A DNA stretch of 64,000 nucleotides from Symsagittifera roscoffensis. Its lineage: Eukaryota; Xenacoelomorpha; Acoela; Convolutidae. The position numbers and the translations under genes are program-made. Below the pieces are notes generated by a model. The model worked only from the letters and a program-made list of their open reading frames with translations. It was not told where the DNA came from and did no database searches. The DNA is taken from contig NC_087065.1 in assembly GCF_963678635.1 (NCBI RefSeq), forward strand, positions 3,896,534 through 3,960,533, written 5' to 3'. Numbering within the stretch: position 1 is the stretch's first letter; every line of letters starts with the position of its first letter. This document shows positions 59,345 to 64,000 of this stretch, in pieces.

Positions 59345-59806
59345 CTAGTTTTCTTTCTCGATGTTTTTGACAGATGCAACAATGTCTTTAGGAGACTGAC
59401 CAGCAGCGCGTTTATCGCGTGAAACATATTTAGCACACTGTTCAGTTCCATAATTCGAAATTAAATTATTCTCTAAGAGAATATTTTGAAAATTATTCAA
59501 GATATAAACATAGGCCTCAACCTCTCCGCCATTGTCCATTTTAACCAAAATTGTTTCCCTGTTGTACAAATGTGGCACATTTTCAAGCCGATCTAGGTCT
59601 TCCCAGTTGTTACCAGCATCATACAACTCTCCAACCACGTTCAAACCTGTTCCTGGTTGATTCAACATAAAAGGAACGTTACACGGAGAAGCAACAAGCA
59701 ATGGATATTTCTCCAAGGTACAGGCGTTACCTAAAAATGTATACTTTTGCATATGATGATGATTGGGCAGGCCAGTTTTCAGAGTTCCATAAACAAAGAG
59801 CAGCAT
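59345..59806 (-). CDS. Single-domain gamma-glutamylaminecyclotransferase-like protein
   Basis: Intronless 153-residue frame. ATG 59806 (MLLFVYGTLKTG) is chosen because it aligns with the start of the paralogues; the frame is open for six codons further upstream but without an ATG. Marks: YGTLKTGLPNHHHM (6-19), MLNQPGTGLNVVGELYD (47-63), Glu75 in DRLENVPHLYNRE. The conserved Tyr81 is kept, unlike in the 50622 copy, so this looks the most enzyme-like of the single-domain genes. A cytosolic role in gamma-glutamyl amine breakdown is inferred from the family. Confidence 0.9.
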   Translation of the reverse strand: MLLFVYGTLKTGLPNHHHMQKYTFLGNACTLEKYPLLVASPCNVPFMLNQPGTGLNVVGELYDAGNNWEDLDRLENVPHLYNRETILVKMDNGGEVEAYVYILNNFQNILLENNLISNYGTEQCAKYVSRDKRAAGQSPKDIVASVKNIEKEN

Positions 59807-60091
59807 GCTTTCAACCTTAAACAAAAAAATTGAAACTGCAATTTACTTTTTCAGTAATTAACGATTGTATATATCCCACCATGACTTGCACACTGAAATT
59901 TGAGAAATTTTTCAGAAGGTAATCAGAAGGTCGAAAGTATCATAGTAACTGAGGTTACAGTCAGGGGTCCCTTCATCACATTATCCAGTCAAAATCCTCG
60001 GAATTTTCTAGATTTGGAAAAGTAAAGACTAATGTGGACAGTAGTAAAGAGTCAGATGGTTGTGAATCAAGCCAACCAGATTGAGATCACT

Positions 60092-60688
60092 TGTAACATT
60101 CGCCCGGAAGTACATATCGACGGAAAATAAAGCTAGGTTCTAAAACGACTGGCTAGCGTCTAAACACAGCTCTACATGCTTTTCACCTGCTCTACCAAAG
60201 CCAGTTCTTTTGATGGTCTTTCTAACATCGGGTCGACTAAAAAGCGTTATTGTTTCCGGTTTAGATCAGAACGCTCTGATTAACTTAATTATATGCAAAA
60301 ATAGTGAGCTCATGGCTGGGTCTCAGTATCCCCAGACCACGAGGTCACTCCTACAAACAGGACTACTACTTATTTACTATATTACGATTGTTTCTGTTCA
60401 GTTGATAAAAATCATCATCTCCATCGAAGATGGATCAACCCTTTCCCTCAACTCCTAGCTTCTCATTATCTGAAAACGAATGTTAATAACTCAATTCAGG
60501 ATATTTCCAGGAAGCTAAAAGTTTGTTAAAATAATGTATATGTCATCTCCCGAGACCCTTCCGGATTCTAGATTCCGGAGAAATAACGCTATTATTTCTT
60601 CTCGGAAGGCTGGACACGTCGTCTCAACACCCTTCCTGGTTCTCGTGAATTGCTTTGTAACGATTGTAGCAGCACAATCGTTACAAAT
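60092..60688. repeat. Structured repeat R1 (shorter, diverged copy)
   Basis: First of three direct copies, each starting TGTAACATTCGCC. It lacks the last ~320 bp of R2. It keeps the central stem-loop AGAAATAA (60579-60586) / TTATTTCT (60592-60599) enclosed by CCGAGA (60550-60555) / TCTCGG (60600-60605). It ends in a perfect palindrome: TTTGTAACGATTGT (60654-60667) and ACAATCGTTACAAA (60674-60687) around AGCAGC. Confidence 0.75.
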
Positions 60689-61605
60689 TGTAACATTCGC
60701 CCAAATACTACAAAGCGACGGAGCGTAGAAAAAGTACCTATTAACGACTGGCAGGCGTCAGTTACCTTAATTCTACTCGTTTTTCACCGTCTCGACCTTG
60801 CCAGTTGATTTTCTGGTCTGTTTAGGGCTAAGTAAAAAGTTACTATTTTTAGGCCATCAGTCAAACGACTTTTGATCAGCTTTCGTTTACATGCGAACAC
60901 AACCACATAGCTGAGTCTCGGATCCTCATACTACGTGATTGCTATTAAAAACACGGCTCGAATACCCTATTTTAAAATGTTTTTGGTGACAGTTCTATAT
61001 TAAATCCATTGGAGATGGATTGACCCTTTCCTCCTCCTAGCTACTCATATTCTAAAATATCAAGTAATACCGGTGTTAATTCAAAGTTCTATGGCATCAG
61101 AGTAGCTAAAAAAATAAGTTACTACAGTCTTTCACCATATATCAGTCTCTGGGGGACCAAGCCTCCGCTTCCGTGTTCTCCTCGAGATAACGTTGTTATC
61201 ACTCCCAATTCGTGGCACGGGAGGGTACTGCTTTCCACCACTTCCCCGCCGAAGCCTCCTTTCCCGCTAATTTCTTCCACTAAGGGTCTTATCGTGCGTG
61301 ATTGTCTGGATAAGAGGCTTCGTTTTTCTGTCGTTCTCGTGTGACTGTTTTTCACTAGATTTGTGGTTGTTCTAATTTTTTCAGCTTTTTTGGTCAAAAT
61401 GGCCGTTTTTCGTATTTCTTAGAAACATCCACTTGACGATCGAAATTTTGAAAATAGAAAATTTCAGAATACTTCGACCCTCCTTTCAAGCACTTTTTCG
61501 CTGTTAAGGCCTTTTCTCTCTAATTCGTGCTTCTTCGGAAGGTTGCGCTGGGCCAATCTGGCAGAATGGCACAAATCTGAGCGGTTTTGGACAATTTTTA
61601 TTCAC
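60689..61605. repeat. Structured repeat R2 (917 bp)
   Basis: Second direct copy. Stems read from the sequence: CTTCCGTG (61168-61175) with CACGGGAG (61216-61223); inside it GATAAC (61186-61191) with GTTATC (61195-61200); and CGAAGCCTC (61250-61258) with GAGGCTTCG (61314-61322), enclosing CTTATC (61288-61293) with GATAAG (61309-61314), which shares one base with the outer stem. A minus-strand frame at 61122-61397 is not conserved in R3 and is not called. It may be a tandem LTR-like or structured-RNA repeat. Confidence 0.8.
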
Positions 61606-62520
61606 TGTAACATTCGCCCAAATACTACACAGCGACGGAGCGTAGAAAAAGTACCTATTAACGACTGGCAGGCGTCAGTTACCTTAATTCTACTCGTTTT
61701 TCACCGTCTCGACCTTGCCCGTTGATTTTCTGGTCTGTCTAGGGCAAAGTAAAAAGTTACCATTTTTAGGCCATCAGTCAAACGACTTTTGATCAGCTTT
61801 CGTTTACATGCGAACACAACCACATAGCTGAGTCTCGGATCCTCAGACTACGTGATTGTCATTAAAAACACGGCTCGAACAACCGATTTTAACATGTTTT
61901 TGTGTGACAGTTCTATATTAAATCCATTAGAGATGGATTGGCCTTTTCCTTTTTCTAGCTACTCATGCTCTGAAATATTAAATAATAACGGTGTTAATTA
62001 AGATCTATGACATTATAGCAGCTATACAGTCAGTCTATACAGTCCCTTCACATAGACAGTTTCTGGGGGACCAAGCCTCCGCTCCCGTAATATTCTTGAG
62101 ATAACACTCTTATCTCTTATTTTTCGTGTCCCGGGAGGGTTCCGTGGTATATTTCTTCCCCCACTGAAGCCTCCTTCTCCACAAATATCCGTCGCTAAGG
62201 TTCTTATCGTGTGTTATTGCCACAATAAGAGGCTTCGTAATTTTCTTGTCTCTGGTACGACTGTTCTTCACAATATATGGCGTCGTTCTGTCTTTCGTCT
62301 TTTTTATTCAAAATGGCCGTCTTTTTTCTATTTCTCAGAAATGTTCATTCTTCAATCGAAATTTTAAAAATAAAAATTCTAGAATATTCTGACCCTCCTT
62401 CGCAACATTTTTTTGTTCATAAGGCCTTTAGCCGTCCTTTTTTATGTCGCCGGAAGGTTGTGCTTAGTCATCTGGCAGAATGGCAAATACTCCCCGGACA
62501 AGTCTCCATCAATGTCCCTA
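61606..62520. repeat. Structured repeat R3 (~0.9 kb)
   Basis: Third direct copy. It keeps the stems with altered bases: CTCCCG (62082-62087) / CGGGAG (62132-62137), GAGATAA (62098-62104) / TTATCTC (62110-62116), and AAGCCTC / GAGGCTT enclosing CTTAT / ATAAG around 62165-62235. The first ~115 bp are almost identical to R2. Confidence 0.8.
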
Positions 62521-62524
62521 TTGA

Positions 62525-63230
62525 TCGCATAACACCGGGTTATCATCAAGTAGTTATCCAGTTTTCTGTAATCAATCTTACAAATTGCATAAGAAAATGA
62601 AATTTATCTACTCCACCTCAACTCATTACGTGTTCACAAATGGCATCGTACTACATCTCACTGCCTTTCAACATTTTCACAAAATTTGCACCATGAGGAG
62701 TGTCCTAGATAAAATTTATTTTCTGACTACTTACGTCGTTTTGCCATAAAACTTCTTTTCGCTTCTGATTAAAAAGTGGGACGTGGCTCGGCCACGCACC
62801 CGTTAAAATTAACTTAACTTCACTCACCAAGTATAATCAGTCATTTATGCGGTCCTTTCAATATTAAAACTAAGAAACTCCGTGGCTAGGAAAGTTATTG
62901 AGTTACCCACCCCTATCGAGCGAGTTTACTCAAACTTACCATGTCGCCACACAGTGAATTTGTGTCTTACACAGGTTAAAAACTTCAGTCGTGAATAAAT
63001 AGGTAAATATACTCACCTATGCTCCTTATATACATACATAGATAGTAGTAACTAAAATCAACAATTTCAACAATTTTAACAATTGCAACAATTTTCAAAG
63101 TTTGGTCTGACCAAACTAGATCAAAACAAAAAGTTTAACAAGTTCAATAATCAAAACTTGGTTGATTTGTTCAAGTTTTTACACACAAAGACAATCAAGT
63201 TTTTTCTCCTTCTCCTCTCTTCCTTGGTCA
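62525..63230. other. Spacer between repeats and the right-edge ORF
   Basis: This stretch is less AT-rich than the left part of the window. It contains a small perfect hairpin CGTGGC-TCG-GCCACG near 62785-62800 and nothing else I can name. If the ORF to its right is part of a mobile element, this would be its 3' untranslated region. Confidence 0.35.
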
Positions 63231-63233
63231 TCT

Positions 63234-63911
63234 TCATTCCATCATTTCTCCATCCTGATGTTCAGCGTCACTGTCTTCCAGGACTTTCTCTAACATGTCC
63301 AGAGAGTTGCGGGCCGTGCCCCAACCCTCCTGTTCCAACAGCCTCGGTTTGCAACAAGGTAGCAAGTCCACATTCACCTTCTGCTCCCGGTTCCTGCAAA
63401 AGCTGTTGTGAAGACATAGGCTCACGTTTCGTTCTAGGTCAGCTCTTAAGACCTCTTTCTTCTCATCTTCAGTAACACAAGGCGCTCCAGCTACCCGCTT
63501 CACCCCTGTGGTGACCGCGTTTCTGTGCGTCAGGAATGCTCGTTTATAGGCTCCTGATCCTATATCTAGCTGGAAAGATTGATAGGCTTCCGTGTTCCTT
63601 GACATGTGACGCTTCGCGCGTTCATACATCCAAGATGTCATCACTGCACGGAACCAAGGCATCAATCTTTGCCTTGACGATATTCTTTCAATGGCTTTAG
63701 GTATCCTCAGAGCCTTGCAGGTGGTTCTGAAAAGATCCAATTCACGACTCATTTTTACGTTGCTCAGCTGTTCAGCAGTCGGCACGGCCGTCTCCTGCTG
63801 ACTTGTGTCCGCGTTAGCTTCCAGCCATCTCACTGCTAGCATGGCGCTAACCACCACGATTGACACTTGTTGATTCTGATCGGGCAACCCCGTGGAGTAC
63901 AACTCCTCCAC
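63234..63911 (-). CDS. Unrecognised ORF of ~225 codons, possibly from a mobile element
   Basis: The minus-strand frame is open from just after a TAG at 63953-63951 to a TAG-type end at 63234. The first ATG is at 63842; upstream codons 63950-63843 are also open, so an exon boundary or a start outside the first ATG is possible. The protein is rich in Arg, Glu and Leu, with RTTCKALRIPKAIERISSRQ, a W-containing segment (PWFRAVMTSWMYERAKRH), a CLHNSFCRN cysteine pair and an acidic C-terminus EDSDAEHQDGEMME. I recognise no domain. Composition is clearly less AT-rich than most of the window and the structured repeats lie just downstream, which fits a transposable element, but no polymerase or transposase motif is visible. 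Confidence 0.5.
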   Translation of the reverse strand: MEELYSTGLPDQNQQVSIVVVSAMLAVRWLEANADTSQQETAVPTAEQLSNVKMSRELDLFRTTCKALRIPKAIERISSRQRLMPWFRAVMTSWMYERAKRHMSRNTEAYQSFQLDIGSGAYKRAFLTHRNAVTTGVKRVAGAPCVTEDEKKEVLRADLERNVSLCLHNSFCRNREQKVNVDLLPCCKPRLLEQEGWGTARNSLDMLEKVLEDSDAEHQDGEMME

Positions 63912-64000
63912 GTCCCATACTAGGATCAGATTCCCGCGTTTGGGGTACCACTACGTCTGCGCCAAGCAGTGGCAAGGATACTCCCCATGGGTTCTCACTA

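Noticed and set aside
61122-61397. Minus-strand 91-codon frame in repeat R2
   Set aside because: The frame is not maintained in R3, where conservation follows stem pairing rather than codons.
63083-63475. Plus-strand frame with a hydrophobic start and several cysteines
   Set aside because: It starts at TTG and overlaps the longer minus-strand frame, and the hydrophobic part is low-complexity T-rich DNA. It is kept only as an alternative in the finding on the right-edge ORF.

Overview
The window is AT-rich eukaryotic DNA and looks like an animal (invertebrate) genome, although no lineage can be fixed from the sequence. The evidence is a 12-exon gene with canonical GT/AG introns, large repeat-filled non-coding spans, and metazoan-type protein families. 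There is no operon structure, Shine-Dalgarno pattern or CRISPR.

The best-supported gene is POLR1B (RPA2/RPA135), the second-largest subunit of RNA polymerase I. It is encoded on the minus strand from 44844 (ATG) to 30170 (stop). All twelve exons could be joined in phase and give about 1,198 residues. One universally conserved catalytic-region histidine is alanine here.

Lower in interest but clear is a minus-strand cluster of gamma-glutamylaminecyclotransferase-like (GGACT/AIG2 fold) genes at 46.8-59.8 kb. It holds a two-domain gene (46822-47718), two single-domain genes (50622-51083 and 59345-59806) and a truncated copy (54496-54777) made by a very recent 577-bp duplication. At the right edge (63234-63911, minus) is an unrecognised ORF of about 225 codons. 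Just before it on the plus strand lie three ~0.9-kb repeats (60092-62520) whose stem-loops show compensatory changes.

Layout: 1-11.5 kb is mostly featureless AT-rich DNA with short repeats. 11.9-23.3 kb is a four-copy direct tandem array with a ~2.92-kb unit that carries an exon-like 40-codon segment and small conserved hairpins. 24-25.2 kb holds scattered related repeats. 25.6-27.5 kb is a ~95-bp degenerate satellite. 28.4-30.1 kb is a foldback element with an 88-bp higher-order tandem core, ending about 50 bp from the POLR1B stop codon. 30.2-44.8 kb is POLR1B with repeat-rich introns. 45.0-46.2 kb is the same satellite as at 25.6 kb but inverted. 46.8-59.8 kb is the GGACT-like cluster interleaved with inverted-repeat elements, including a 371-bp hAT-type MITE with a perfect 8-bp target-site duplication at 58371-58741. 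56.4-58.1 kb is a ~130-bp tandem repeat. 60-64 kb is a structured repeat plus the unrecognised ORF.

The genes do not form an obvious pathway. POLR1B serves rRNA transcription in the nucleolus. The GGACT-like proteins would be cytosolic enzymes acting on gamma-glutamyl amines or related compounds. All copy numbers, boundaries and similarities were read by eye. No database search or alignment program was run.
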